Below, one piece after another: positions 1 to 7,369 of a DNA stretch of 64,000 nt (position 1 is the stretch's first letter; the number at the start of each line of letters is the position of its first letter). The DNA comes from CAMLOF01 sp041913045 (GTDB lineage: Bacteria; Pseudomonadota; Gammaproteobacteria; Burkholderiales; Burkholderiaceae_C): positions 1 to 64,000 of the forward strand of contig JAYSGB010000019.1 of NCBI GenBank assembly GCA_041913045.1, read 5' to 3'. The notes under the pieces are model-generated. The model searched no databases. It saw only the letters and a list, made by a program, of their open reading frames with translations, and had not been told where the DNA came from. The translations under genes were made by a program, and so were the position numbers.

Positions 1-27
1 ACGAGGTCTTTCACGCCTCGTTAAACC

Positions 28-657
28 GTGTTGCACCTCGTCCTTGAATCCGCCTTTAAACAAAATAGCGGCCTCAACAGCATTGGCCCAGTTATCACCA
101 TCACGGACGTGGCGAAAGCCATCATCGTGAATCAGGGAGATTTTGCGCAGAGCGTTCACGAGGAGGCGGGTTCGGCTAGTGCCGATGTCCCCGTGTTGTT
201 CGGCATCTTTGGTCGGTGCAAGTTTGATGGCAGCCAGCCAAGACCGGGCCCAGTTGACCTGGCGTGCGAGATTCACCCACTCAAGAACACGCATGCCATC
301 ACGGTCAAGCTCAAGCTCGGTCCAGATGTGCTGTACTACCTGGCTGACCCTTCTGACAAGAGCATCTGGAAGGCGCTGGATGCATGGTGTGATGCCGGAG
401 TCATCAAGGTGGGTGTCGCCGATGGCGTGCAAGGTGTGGCGACGATTTACACACGACCCTTTGCCTTGCCCCGTGGCGCGGAGAATCTCAGAGACATGGT
501 GTGCTTCACGGATTTCTATGCGTCGCATTTCAAAGTTGAGGCAGCCACAGCCTTGCTCAACAAGGCGCTGGTCAATGATGTGGTGGGCACGGTGGGTCAA
601 GACCCATTTGTTGCCCACGCGACGGGTGCCATCATCAGTAGCGAAAATCTGCACTGA
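28..657 (+). CDS. Hypothetical protein
   Basis: This is an open frame of 209 codons starting with GTG four bases after an in-frame stop. No good ribosome binding site is visible. I do not recognise the protein. The composition is balanced, with hydrophobic stretches such as DVLYYLADPSDK and ALVNDVVGTV, and I see no signal peptide. The opposite strand is also open in aligned codons across 1-657 and continues past the left edge, so the coding strand is not certain. I favour the plus strand because the minus reading is unusually rich in His, Arg and Trp. It lies in element A, converging on the genes at 635-2049. Confidence 0.4.
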   Translation: MLHLVLESAFKQNSGLNSIGPVITITDVAKAIIVNQGDFAQSVHEEAGSASADVPVLFGIFGRCKFDGSQPRPGPVDLACEIHPLKNTHAITVKLKLGPDVLYYLADPSDKSIWKALDAWCDAGVIKVGVADGVQGVATIYTRPFALPRGAENLRDMVCFTDFYASHFKVEAATALLNKALVNDVVGTVGQDPFVAHATGAIISSENLH

Positions 658-1046
658 CGAGGCCTTGAGCGGAAGGGGGGCGTCCCCCCTTCCGACACCG
701 CTGATTTCTTTCGACACCAGTCACGTACAGCCCGCTCATATCCAGCGGCTCCAAGGTGCCTGTTTGATTCGAAACTGAAGCACGAGCCTTGTCCTGCGTC
801 TCAAGCAGATCAGAGGCATCTTGCCCGTTTAGAACCAGGGCGATGCAACGCCCATACTCGATAACTGGATCAAAGCTCAGCAAGCATCATTTATGGTCAA
901 TATCGGTCTGGTATCGGTCCGCCATCCTCGCGTCGGATGCAAGGTCTCGAAGCATCTGTCCTTCGACGTCAGAGGCACCGCGCATGAGGCTGAAATACTC
1001 ATTTGCTTGAGCGTTCAGCCTGGAGAAGAATCGTCTTGTTTGGCAT
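635..1046 (-). pseudogene. Possible broken small gene downstream of the nucleotidyltransferase
   Basis: An ATG at 1046 has a GAGG sequence about ten bases upstream and opens a short frame that stops after 15 codons. In a neighbouring frame a plausible stretch reads EYFSLMRGASDVEGQML and stops at 887-889. The same frame then reopens to 635 (VIEYGRCIALVLNGQDAS). This fits one small gene broken by a frameshift and a stop codon, following the gene at 1117-2049 on the same strand. I recognise no family, and chance open frames remain possible. Confidence 0.25.
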
Positions 1047-1116
1047 TTTGTGCCTCACGGAGGCGGGCAACACCAATGTTCGAAGTGGTCCAACCGTGCG
1101 CTCATGAAGCAGCCGT

Positions 1117-2049
1117 TCACAAATACCGGTCAACCAGCACTTGCACCGCATCGGCCTGCAATGCGTCACGCCGAGCCTTGCGCGGATCTCGCCCGCGATA
1201 ACCCGCCATCCACCGTTTGAAGCGAATGAATGCTTGGGGATTGAGCGTGTTCATGCGGGCCATGGTGCCGTCGGTGGCCACCACCACTTGCGAAAACCCC
1301 TCCGTGTACAGCAGCTTGTGGGCCTCGGGGGCCTGCACAGCGTAGAAGTCTTCCTCTGCCTCACTGAGCTTGATGGGGTGGTCGTCGCCCCCCGCCTTCA
1401 TGCGCCGGATGATGTCAACCTCGAAACCGTCCTGGTTGACTGCGGTGTACAACTGCGACTTGCGCAGGCGAAAGGTAGCGTCCACCTTCTTGAGAAGGCC
1501 CAGCATCGAGCTGTCCACACGAGCCAACTGGGTGGCGAACATGACACGCTTTTGGGTGTCCCACAGAAGATCGATGTCGCGCGTGCTGAGCACGTCCGAG
1601 TCCAGACGCACTCCAGCGGCGGTTTCGTAGGCATACAGCGCATGCGTGCCAACGACGCGGAAGTGCTCCATGAGCCCGGTGGCAGCCAGCTTGCCCAGCA
1701 ATTTGACGACCAGCGGCTCGACGCGGCCGACACGCAATGCCCGGTTGAGGCGGCGGTGCTGTTCAAGCTGCAAGGCCAGCGCCTTGACCCGTTCCTCGTT
1801 GTCGCGCTTGCGGGACATGAAGCGCTCGTAGATCTGCTCGGTCTCCGCGTTGCGCGCACCAAGGCTTTTTTCGGCACCCGTGCGGCTGGTCCGCACCAGG
1901 TATTGGGCTGCAGGGTTGGCGGCCGGACCTGCGTGCCAGTACATGCCGCCCTCGGTGCTTTTGGCCTCGGCACGCGCCTCTTCCAGTGCCTCGAAAACGG
2001 CAACCGCGTCAATGTACTGACGCGTCTGGTCGGGCTTGATTTCGAGCAT
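1117..2049 (-). CDS. GSU2403-type nucleotidyltransferase-fold protein
   Basis: The 310-aa product has a central nucleotidyltransferase signature: VVGTHALYAYE, then about 15 residues later TRDIDLLWD, whose two aspartates would bind metal. This matches the NTP_transf_8 (GSU2403-like) family. Members are often found on mobile islands, and their substrate is unknown. A basic, charged region (residues 80-110) precedes the fold, and the C-terminus ends with an Arg-rich segment. The ATG start is followed by EIKPDQTRQ. The gene has its own sigma-70-like promoter inside a palindrome. A role as a toxin-like or RNA-modifying enzyme is possible but is inference only. Confidence 0.72.
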   Translation of the reverse strand: MLEIKPDQTRQYIDAVAVFEALEEARAEAKSTEGGMYWHAGPAANPAAQYLVRTSRTGAEKSLGARNAETEQIYERFMSRKRDNEERVKALALQLEQHRRLNRALRVGRVEPLVVKLLGKLAATGLMEHFRVVGTHALYAYETAAGVRLDSDVLSTRDIDLLWDTQKRVMFATQLARVDSSMLGLLKKVDATFRLRKSQLYTAVNQDGFEVDIIRRMKAGGDDHPIKLSEAEEDFYAVQAPEAHKLLYTEGFSQVVVATDGTMARMNTLNPQAFIRFKRWMAGYRGRDPRKARRDALQADAVQVLVDRYL

Positions 2050-2053
2050 CTTT

Positions 2054-2104
2054 CGGTATGAATTTATGAATTCATATTTTATACCGATAATTGTTGTTAA
2101 TCAA
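2054..2104 (-). promoter_or_regulatory. Sigma-70-like promoter and palindromic operator of the nucleotidyltransferase gene
   Basis: Read on the minus strand, TTGATT (2099-2104) and TAAAAT (2076-2081) are separated by exactly 17 bases. The -10 box lies inside an AT-rich inverted repeat whose ends are CGGTAT (2054-2059) and ATACCG (2081-2086). The start codon follows a few bases later, so a repressor bound here would block transcription. Confidence 0.5.
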
Positions 2105-2349
2105 CAGTTTATTGATTGATGTGGTGGCGAAAGTTTCACGGATTTGGAACATGTGGGGCTTCGCTGTGCGCAGGCGAACAGCGCGCTCATGAAGTGTTGG
2201 ATGCGGTTCTCGCCTCCAATATGTCATCTAGATCACTGCAGAAATGGCGCTCAAGGTGGTTTGTGTTCATATGTCTCAACTCCGCCGACCAGGCCCAGCG
2301 CGAGATTCGATAGCAGTACTGAGTAAGGGGGATGCTCCCGATGAGGGTG
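2105..2349. other. Non-coding stretch, nothing recognised
   Basis: Together with the promoter and terminator, this makes the gap between the nucleotidyltransferase and the integrase about 470 bases. The short open frames here overlap one another on both strands and none resembles a known protein. No repeat or RNA gene was recognised. Confidence 0.4.
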
Positions 2350-2381
2350 ACACAAAGACAAACGGCCACTTTCGTGGCCGT
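2350..2381 (-). terminator. Intrinsic terminator downstream of integrase A
   Basis: On the minus strand an 8-bp perfect stem ACGGCCAC/GTGGCCGT with a GAAA loop is followed by the T-rich TTGTCTTTG. It lies about 140 bases beyond the integrase stop. Confidence 0.55.
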
Positions 2382-2522
2382 TGCATGCGGGTCTTTCTAC
2401 CTCGGGACGAGGTTTCTCACTCTGGGTGGGACTTGCACGAGTGCAAGCAGCGCTCTCTTTCTCACCTGATCAGAGTTCGGCGGGCTGCTTTATTGCCTCA
2501 TCGTCTGTCGGTTGATGGTTGT

Positions 2523-3560
2523 TCAAGCAACCTGCTGCGCTTGTGTTGCATTCGCCGCTGATGCGGCACGGCGAACCAGACGAACCAGTTCGTCGTCGCT
2601 CGGGTTGTAGTAGCGCATGGCCATTTGCAGGGTCTTCCAGCCCATGACCTTCGCCAGGTCCTGCACCATCATGTGGGGGGCCAGTCTTGAAGCGGCTTCA
2701 TGGCGCAAGTCGTGGAATTTCAGGTTGGTGATGCCCGCGGCAACGCACGCGCGCTTGAAGGCGCGGTCCAGTCCACTGGTGTCGTAGAAAGTTCCTATGA
2801 CCTCTGGGCCTGTGCGGGGCAACGCTTCAAGTACCCGTACGGCTTCAGCATTCAGGGGGACTGTGCGCTTGGCCCCGTTTTTGGTCAGGTCAAGTCGGAT
2901 GCAGCAGCGATGAAGGTCAACCTGGTTCCATTCGCAGGTGAGGATCTCACCAGCTCGCATGCCCGTTTCAATTGCCAGACGAACGCAGGCATAGAGCCAG
3001 ATTTTGGTGCCGGCTGCATCGGGACGTTGCGTTGCCTCGAGCAAGCGAGCTTCTTCATTGCCTTGCAGGCGCCGGTCTCGCCCCTGTCCTGCTGGTGGCT
3101 TGCGCACGTTCTTTACTTCGTGAGTCAGGGGCAGGCTCCACTCCTTGATGGCAATCGTGTACAGGTGCGATAGCAGTGCCAGCTCCAGTCGCACGGCGGT
3201 AGGGCTGACGACCTTGAGTCGTTCGTCTCGGTATGCTGCATAGTCCTTGGCCTGCAGACTGTCCATCGCCCGCATGGAAATGGGGTGACGCTGAAGTTGT
3301 CGCAGCCGGTTGCGTTCTTGGACGCATCCGCGCTTGGTTGGTGTGATGGTGCTGACGTAGCGTTCCAAGGCATCGCCCAAAGTCAACTTGGCCAGACTGC
3401 GGCGGTCTCTGAACGAGTTGTCGTCCATCTTGGACTCGATGGAGCGGACCCAGGTCTCCGCGTCCTGGCGACTTTCAAACGTTTTGATTTGGCAAGGGTA
3501 GCCCTTGCGTCGCACGATTGCCTGGTACTGGTAAGGCCCGCGCTTGTTGATGGTGGCCAT
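2523..3560 (-). CDS. Tyrosine-type site-specific integrase of element A
   Basis: This 345-aa integrase would catalyse recombination between the element and the tRNA-linked att site. The catalytic residues are visible: Arg202 in ETGMRAGEIL, His283 and Arg286 in KFHDLRHE, Trp308 at the second His position, and the nucleophile Tyr317 or 318 in MRYYNPSDDE. The N-terminal part (1-60) resembles the small DNA-binding domain of phage integrases (MATINKRGPYQYQAIVRRKG). I chose the ATG at 3560 because GGAG lies at the right distance; the frame is open 35 codons further upstream. It is diverged from the integrase of element B and is oriented opposite to it across the att copy. Confidence 0.88.
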   Translation of the reverse strand: MATINKRGPYQYQAIVRRKGYPCQIKTFESRQDAETWVRSIESKMDDNSFRDRRSLAKLTLGDALERYVSTITPTKRGCVQERNRLRQLQRHPISMRAMDSLQAKDYAAYRDERLKVVSPTAVRLELALLSHLYTIAIKEWSLPLTHEVKNVRKPPAGQGRDRRLQGNEEARLLEATQRPDAAGTKIWLYACVRLAIETGMRAGEILTCEWNQVDLHRCCIRLDLTKNGAKRTVPLNAEAVRVLEALPRTGPEVIGTFYDTSGLDRAFKRACVAAGITNLKFHDLRHEAASRLAPHMMVQDLAKVMGWKTLQMAMRYYNPSDDELVRLVRRAASAANATQAQQVA

Positions 3561-3668
3561 CGCATTCTCCGTAAAGAACGGTATAGCGATGCCGCAGCAG
3601 AAATTGCGCGGTAGTGCAGCAAAAATGCAGCAAAAAGACCCCAGAAAGCAAAAAGCCCGCTGCAAGAT

Positions 3669-3739
3669 CGGGCTAAGTGCTTGATTTTACTGGTGGCTCC
3701 TCCCTGATTCGAACAGGGGACCTGCGGATTATGATTCCG
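3669..3739. repeat. Left att copy (attL of element B, junction with element A)
   Basis: This 71-bp sequence matches 19163-19233 with one difference, in the same orientation. It holds the 3' half of the tRNA-Met gene (acceptor end with CCA, T-arm, variable region and anticodon stem) plus its flank, but lacks the 5' half, so it is not a tRNA gene. A weaker match of 17 bases continues outward at 3643-3659 and 19140-19156. Confidence 0.88.
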
Positions 3740-3768
3740 CTGAAATCAATATTTGTCTGTGTTGAATA

Positions 3769-3797
3769 ATGTTGATAGAATCAAAGAAAATCAACAT
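3769..3797. promoter_or_regulatory. Inverted repeat in AT-rich DNA between att and integrase B
   Basis: ATGTTGAT (3769-3776) and ATCAACAT (3790-3797) form an 8-bp inverted repeat in a markedly AT-rich stretch. The position suggests a binding site for excisionase, integrase or a host bending protein, or an integrase operator. Which one cannot be told from sequence. Confidence 0.4.
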
Positions 3798-3856
3798 CTT
3801 GCGGTACTTTCTTCCCCCTGGTTGTTGATTCGTATTCCTCAAAATTGGGGATTTTT

Positions 3857-3892
3857 GGCTACACAGTGGCTACACGGGCCCGCTGTGTAGCC
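3857..3892. repeat. Candidate arm-type integrase sites, left end
   Basis: GGCTACACAGTGGCTACACG occurs at 3857-3876 and again near the right end at 19109-19128, in the same orientation. It contains the octamer GGCTACAC twice. An inverted copy, CTGTGTAGCC, follows at 3883-3892. Short repeats at both ends inside the att sites and upstream of the integrase gene are typical of integrase arm-binding sites. Confidence 0.6.
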
Positions 3893-3914
3893 AAACAGAC
3901 CGGAGCAACGACCG

Positions 3915-5354
3915 ATGGCAAGACCGAAGAAAACCGATGTGCCAGACACCGCCCAGGCCGTTGAGCTGACGGCTGGAGCCATCGAGCGCCTGACCTGCCG
4001 TACCGACATCAAGGCCCAGGCCTTCCTGCGTGACACCAAAGCCCCAGGTTTGCGGGTGCGGGTAACGAACACTGGCGCCAAGTCGTTTGTGTACGAAGCC
4101 AAGCTGAACAGGCAGACCATCCGGCGCACCATCGGTGATGTGAAGTCATGGACGATTGACCAAGCCCGCACTGAAGCCCGCCGTCTGGCGGTGATGCTGG
4201 ACAACGGCACAGACCCCCGCGAGCTGGAGCGACAGCAACACGCAGAACGCGAAGCCCAGCGCCAGCAAGAGCAAGCCAAGGCCGTGACCGTGGGCGATGT
4301 GTGGGCCGTCTATCTTGAAGAACGCCGCCCGCACTGGGGCGAGCGGCACTATACGGACCATGTGAAGATGGCCGCCCCTGGTGGCGAGCCGGTCAAGCGT
4401 GGAGTGAAGCTGGAGCCTGGAAAGCCGCGCCCCCTGACCGTACCCGGCCCGGTGCATCCCTTGCTGGCGCTGAAGCTGTCCGAACTCACGCCCGACGTGG
4501 TGGAGGCGTGGGCCGCTGAGAACGGCAAGACCCGTCCGACCTACGCCCGCTTGTGCTGGCGCTGCATCAAGGTGTTTCTGAACTGGTGCGCGGAACACCC
4601 CAACTATCGACAGGCGATGACCGCCACCAATCCCGCCGCCACCAAAAAGACCCGCGAGGCTTTGGGTAGAGCGAGTGTGAAAACCGATGCCCTGTTGCGT
4701 GAACAATTGCCCGCGTGGTTCGCTGCCGTGCGCCAGCTACCAAACCCGGTGATTGCTGCCGCATTGCAGGTGATTGTGCTGACCGGTGCCCGCCCTGGTG
4801 AGGTGCTGGCTCTGCGCTGGGAAGATGTGAACACCCAATGGAGGGGCCTGACCATTCGCGACAAGGTGGAGGGCGAACGCGTGATTCCACTGACACCATA
4901 CGTGGCGCAACTGCTGGCAGGGTTGCCGCGCCGCAATGAATGGGTGTTCGCTACAGGCCGCGCCGCATCCATGAACCTGAAGAACATCAAGCGCCGGGTA
5001 GGTTACGAGGAAGGGCAGGACGCCGAGCCGTTTGTGGGCAAGAGCGATTCCGGCCACATTGCGCCACCCAATGGGCCCCATGCTGAAGCCTGCCGCGTGG
5101 CCGGTGTGGATGTGAGCCTGCATGGCCTTCGCCGTTCATTCAAGAGCCTGACCGAATGGCTGGAAATCCCTGCTGGTGTGGTGGCTCAAATCATGGGACA
5201 CAAACCAAGCGCTACCGCTGAGAAGCATTACACCGTGCGCCCGCTGGACTTGCTGCGAGTGCACCATGAGCGCATCGAAGCCTGGATTCTGGAACAGGCC
5301 GGGGTGAAGTTCGACCCAAAGGCCGAACCGGGCAAACTTCAAGTGGTCGCATGA
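3915..5354 (+). CDS. Tyrosine-type integrase of element B
   Basis: This 479-aa phage/island integrase should recombine the element at the tRNA-Met gene. The N-terminus has the arm-binding domain of the DUF4102 type (LRVRVTNTGAKSFVYEAKLN, residues about 50-70), followed by a core-binding region. The catalytic domain shows Arg292 in TGARPGEVLALRW, His403 and Arg406 in HGLRRSFKS, His429 in MGHK and Tyr439 in AEKHYTVRPL. An insertion between the beta strands and the HxxR motif makes it longer than the usual 400 aa. GGAG at 3902-3905 supports the ATG. Candidate arm sites lie directly upstream and could also mediate autoregulation. Confidence 0.93.
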   Translation: MARPKKTDVPDTAQAVELTAGAIERLTCRTDIKAQAFLRDTKAPGLRVRVTNTGAKSFVYEAKLNRQTIRRTIGDVKSWTIDQARTEARRLAVMLDNGTDPRELERQQHAEREAQRQQEQAKAVTVGDVWAVYLEERRPHWGERHYTDHVKMAAPGGEPVKRGVKLEPGKPRPLTVPGPVHPLLALKLSELTPDVVEAWAAENGKTRPTYARLCWRCIKVFLNWCAEHPNYRQAMTATNPAATKKTREALGRASVKTDALLREQLPAWFAAVRQLPNPVIAAALQVIVLTGARPGEVLALRWEDVNTQWRGLTIRDKVEGERVIPLTPYVAQLLAGLPRRNEWVFATGRAASMNLKNIKRRVGYEEGQDAEPFVGKSDSGHIAPPNGPHAEACRVAGVDVSLHGLRRSFKSLTEWLEIPAGVVAQIMGHKPSATAEKHYTVRPLDLLRVHHERIEAWILEQAGVKFDPKAEPGKLQVVA

Positions 5355-5375
5355 ATATCGCAAAAAGGCTATGAT

Positions 5376-5699
5376 ATGAGCGAATGGACGGTTGCACTTC
5401 ACACCTTGGCTGAACCGGAATTGCTGGCGCTGCCTGCTGACATGAAAGCCCGTTTTCTGCGCATTGCTGAGATGTTGGAAGACTTCGGGCCGCAGCGGGT
5501 TGGGTTGCCACACATCCGCCCGCTGGAGAGCAAGCTGTGGGAAATGCGGATGCAAGGCCGTGACGGCATTGCCCGCGCTGTGTATGCCGCCGTCCAAGGA
5601 AAGCGCCTGCTGGTGTTGCATGTGTTTGTGAAGAAGACCCAGACCACGCCCCGCAGCGCCATTGAAACCGCCTTGAAGCGATTGGAGGCCCACCGATGA
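5376..5699 (+). CDS. HigB/RelE-like toxin (DUF891, phage Gp49-like)
   Basis: This 107-aa protein has the compact RelE-type fold signature of the DUF891 family: a Leu-rich helix, then PLESKLWEMRMQGRDGIARAV, then LLVLHVFVKKTQTTPRSAI. Family members are mRNA interferases that cleave ribosome-bound mRNA. Its last codons overlap the start of the antitoxin gene, the toxin-first order typical of HigBA. It follows the integrase by 21 bases. It probably stabilises the element by addiction; this role is inferred from context. Confidence 0.85.
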   Translation: MSEWTVALHTLAEPELLALPADMKARFLRIAEMLEDFGPQRVGLPHIRPLESKLWEMRMQGRDGIARAVYAAVQGKRLLVLHVFVKKTQTTPRSAIETALKRLEAHR

Positions 5700-5974
5700 A
5701 AACGCTCAAGAACCTGAAAGCCACCCTGCTGGCCGATGCCGACACCCGTGCTGCCTATGACGCTCTGGCCGATGAATTTGGCATGGCCCGCGAACTGGTG
5801 GCCGCCCGTAGCCGTGCTGGCCTGACTCAAGCCGAAGTGGCAGAGCGTATGGGCACCACGCAAAGCGTCATTGCTCGCCTGGAAGGTGGCAAGCGTCAAC
5901 CGTCCATGCGGACGGTGCAGAGGTATGCCAAGGCTATCGGCTGCCGTGCCGTGGTGAGGCTTGAGCACGCCTGA
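5696..5974 (+). CDS. XRE-family antitoxin (HigA-like)
   Basis: This 92-aa protein has a Cro/CI-type helix-turn-helix at about residues 38-75, visible as SRAGLTQAEVAERMGTTQSV and LEGGKRQPSMRTVQRYAKA. It should neutralise the upstream toxin and repress the operon. The ATG lies inside the toxin's final codons (ATGA overlap), so translation is coupled. The N-terminal helix (residues 1-30) probably contacts the toxin. Confidence 0.87.
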   Translation: MKTLKNLKATLLADADTRAAYDALADEFGMARELVAARSRAGLTQAEVAERMGTTQSVIARLEGGKRQPSMRTVQRYAKAIGCRAVVRLEHA

Positions 5975-6076
5975 GCGCTTGAGTTTTTGTTCCAGCTAGG
6001 CCCGCGAACCGAAAAGCGGGCGACCTTCACCCGCCTGCTGGGGCATCCTTTGAAGGGCGCCTGGAAGGGGTGCCGA

Positions 6077-7009
6077 GTGAGTGTGAAACAGTACGACAGG
6101 GCAACTGCCGAAGCGATTTTCGGAATGTGTGCTTTTCCGGAGTCCTTTGTCATCAGTGATGATGGCGTGTTTCTGAACGAAGAGTTCCGCGCCTACAGCC
6201 CACAGAATCAAGTCTTTGATTGGACTCCAGCCTATGACATGGATTGGGCGGGAAGCCCAAACCCGCTGACTGCCCCAATCCTGCCGATTCCGTTTACTGC
6301 AAATGAGTTGGCTGCATGCATGCTCGACGGCCCTGGTCAGGATATCCAGAATGCGATCGATAGGCGAATAGGTTATCCGCTGGATGAAGAGGTGCTGCAG
6401 CGCTTTACCTGCCGTGAGCGAGAAGTCGCAAACGCATTGGGTGAAGCGTACGCCTTAGCTGCCGAAGGTCAGTCGCTGATTGGTGAATTTGACTACAAGG
6501 CGGAGAATGTGGCTCACGCGCTTGCAAGACAAGCAGAAGATGCAAATGTTCAGGCAAATACACGGGAGGGTGTGTTTCAGGCTGGGCTCACGTTTGAGGA
6601 AGCAAGTCAGCGTCGTGCGCTTGCCGTTGCATCAAATGCCGACTTGTCGAAACAGGCTGAGCGGGCAATGGCCGCAACAAAGACTGCTTGGTTTGCCTGG
6701 CGCAAGGCGATGGTGAGGCATCTGCTGCAACCCTCAGAGGTCGGGGGTACATCCAATAAGTCAGATGCCGTACCAACTAAGCGTGTCCTTGCCAGCGCGG
6801 TTCAAGATGCTGCCATCCTCGATGCCATCCGAAAAGCCGGGTATGACCCGCTGAAGTTTCCAAAAAATCCACCAGGCAAGCCCGGCATCAAGGCAAAAAT
6901 CCGTAACGTGCTCGATGGGGTCAAGGGGACTCCGTTTGCAGGGGGCGGGAAACGTTTTGAAATAGCATGGGGGCGGCTGCTCGCGAGCAAACAAATTGTG
7001 ATTCTCTGA
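6077..7009 (+). CDS. Hypothetical phage/island protein
   Basis: The product is 310 aa from a GTG start preceded by GGAAGGGG. The open frame extends 30 codons further up, but those lack a binding site. No enzymatic motif was recognised. The last 65 residues (ILDAIRKAGYDPLKFPKNPP and the basic tail) resemble a C-terminal domain that I recall from other phage and island proteins of unknown function. The middle is Ala/Glu-rich and helical (residues 120-230). It lies between the toxin-antitoxin pair and a strong palindrome that may control the next operon. Confidence 0.6.
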   Translation: MSVKQYDRATAEAIFGMCAFPESFVISDDGVFLNEEFRAYSPQNQVFDWTPAYDMDWAGSPNPLTAPILPIPFTANELAACMLDGPGQDIQNAIDRRIGYPLDEEVLQRFTCREREVANALGEAYALAAEGQSLIGEFDYKAENVAHALARQAEDANVQANTREGVFQAGLTFEEASQRRALAVASNADLSKQAERAMAATKTAWFAWRKAMVRHLLQPSEVGGTSNKSDAVPTKRVLASAVQDAAILDAIRKAGYDPLKFPKNPPGKPGIKAKIRNVLDGVKGTPFAGGGKRFEIAWGRLLASKQIVIL

Positions 7010-7024
7010 ATGCCTCTGTCTCGA

Positions 7025-7117
7025 GTATCCCCCTAATTGGGGGATACGGGGACACTTGCGGGGGAGGATACCCGCCGAAAAAAGATTGCCTCAACGGACA
7101 CAAATACACATCCGTTG
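7025..7117. promoter_or_regulatory. Operator-like palindromes upstream of the replication operon
   Basis: GTATCCCCC (7025-7033) and GGGGGATAC (7039-7047) form a perfect 9-bp inverted repeat with a 5-base spacer. A second pair, CAACGGA (7092-7098) and TCCGTTG (7111-7117), lies just before the next start codon. A degenerate half copy of the first, GGATACCC, occurs at about 7067. Two different palindromes in a 120-base gap point to repressor control of the genes that follow. There is no T-run after the first, so it is unlikely to be a terminator. Confidence 0.5.
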
Positions 7118-7129
7118 GAAAGGCAACAA

Positions 7130-7369
7130 GTGGAAGTTACCAACGAACGCAACGCAGCCGCGCTGCATGCTGCATACGCTCCATTCCCGCCGCTTGAACA
7201 GGAGACTCGCCCCGCAGTCACCACAGAGCAAGCGGCCTACTACCTGAATCGTCGTCCACAGACGCTGCGCGGCTGGGCAATGACTGGCAAGGTCATCACG
7301 CCTACCCGTTGCCACGGGCGCTTGGCATGGCCAGTGGCCGAAATCAAACGCATTTTGGGGGTGCAGTGA
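7130..7369 (+). CDS. Small helix-turn-helix protein, AlpA/excisionase-like
   Basis: This 79-aa protein begins with GTG after GGAAAGGCAACAA; the frame is open further upstream, but through the palindromes. Residues 35-79 (TTEQAAYYLNRRPQTLRGWA and WPVAEIKRILG) form a MerR-like winged helix as in AlpA and excisionases. It could be the excisionase or an activator of the operon. It is the first gene after the palindromic region, and its stop overlaps the next start (TGATG). Confidence 0.65.
   Translation: MEVTNERNAAALHAAYAPFPPLEQETRPAVTTEQAAYYLNRRPQTLRGWAMTGKVITPTRCHGRLAWPVAEIKRILGVQ

Larger units (their letters stand above)
1..3739. mobile_element. Element A, right part of an integrated island (left end outside window)
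   Basis: The integrase at 2523-3560 starts next to the att copy at 3669-3739 and reads leftward, away from it. This is the usual layout when an element extends to the left of its att site. The left att copy would lie outside the window. Recognisable cargo is a nucleotidyltransferase-fold protein and fragments of unknown genes. That A is a separate element from B is inferred from the two divergent integrases around one shared att copy. Confidence 0.45.

Noticed and set aside
1..657. Long minus-strand open frame reading through the left edge, with an HTH-like stretch (GTSRTRLLVNALRKISLI)
   Set aside because: It is the codon-aligned antisense of the plus-strand frame, which often mimics coding sequence. 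It is rich in His, Arg and Trp and I could not match it to a family. It remains the main alternative for this stretch.
3669..3739. Second tRNA-Met gene
   Set aside because: Only the 3' half is present; the sequence departs from the tRNA right after the anticodon stem, so no cloverleaf can form. It is an att copy.
7025..7047. Intrinsic terminator after the gene at 6077-7009
   Set aside because: The stem is perfect, but no T-run follows on either strand, so an operator is more likely.
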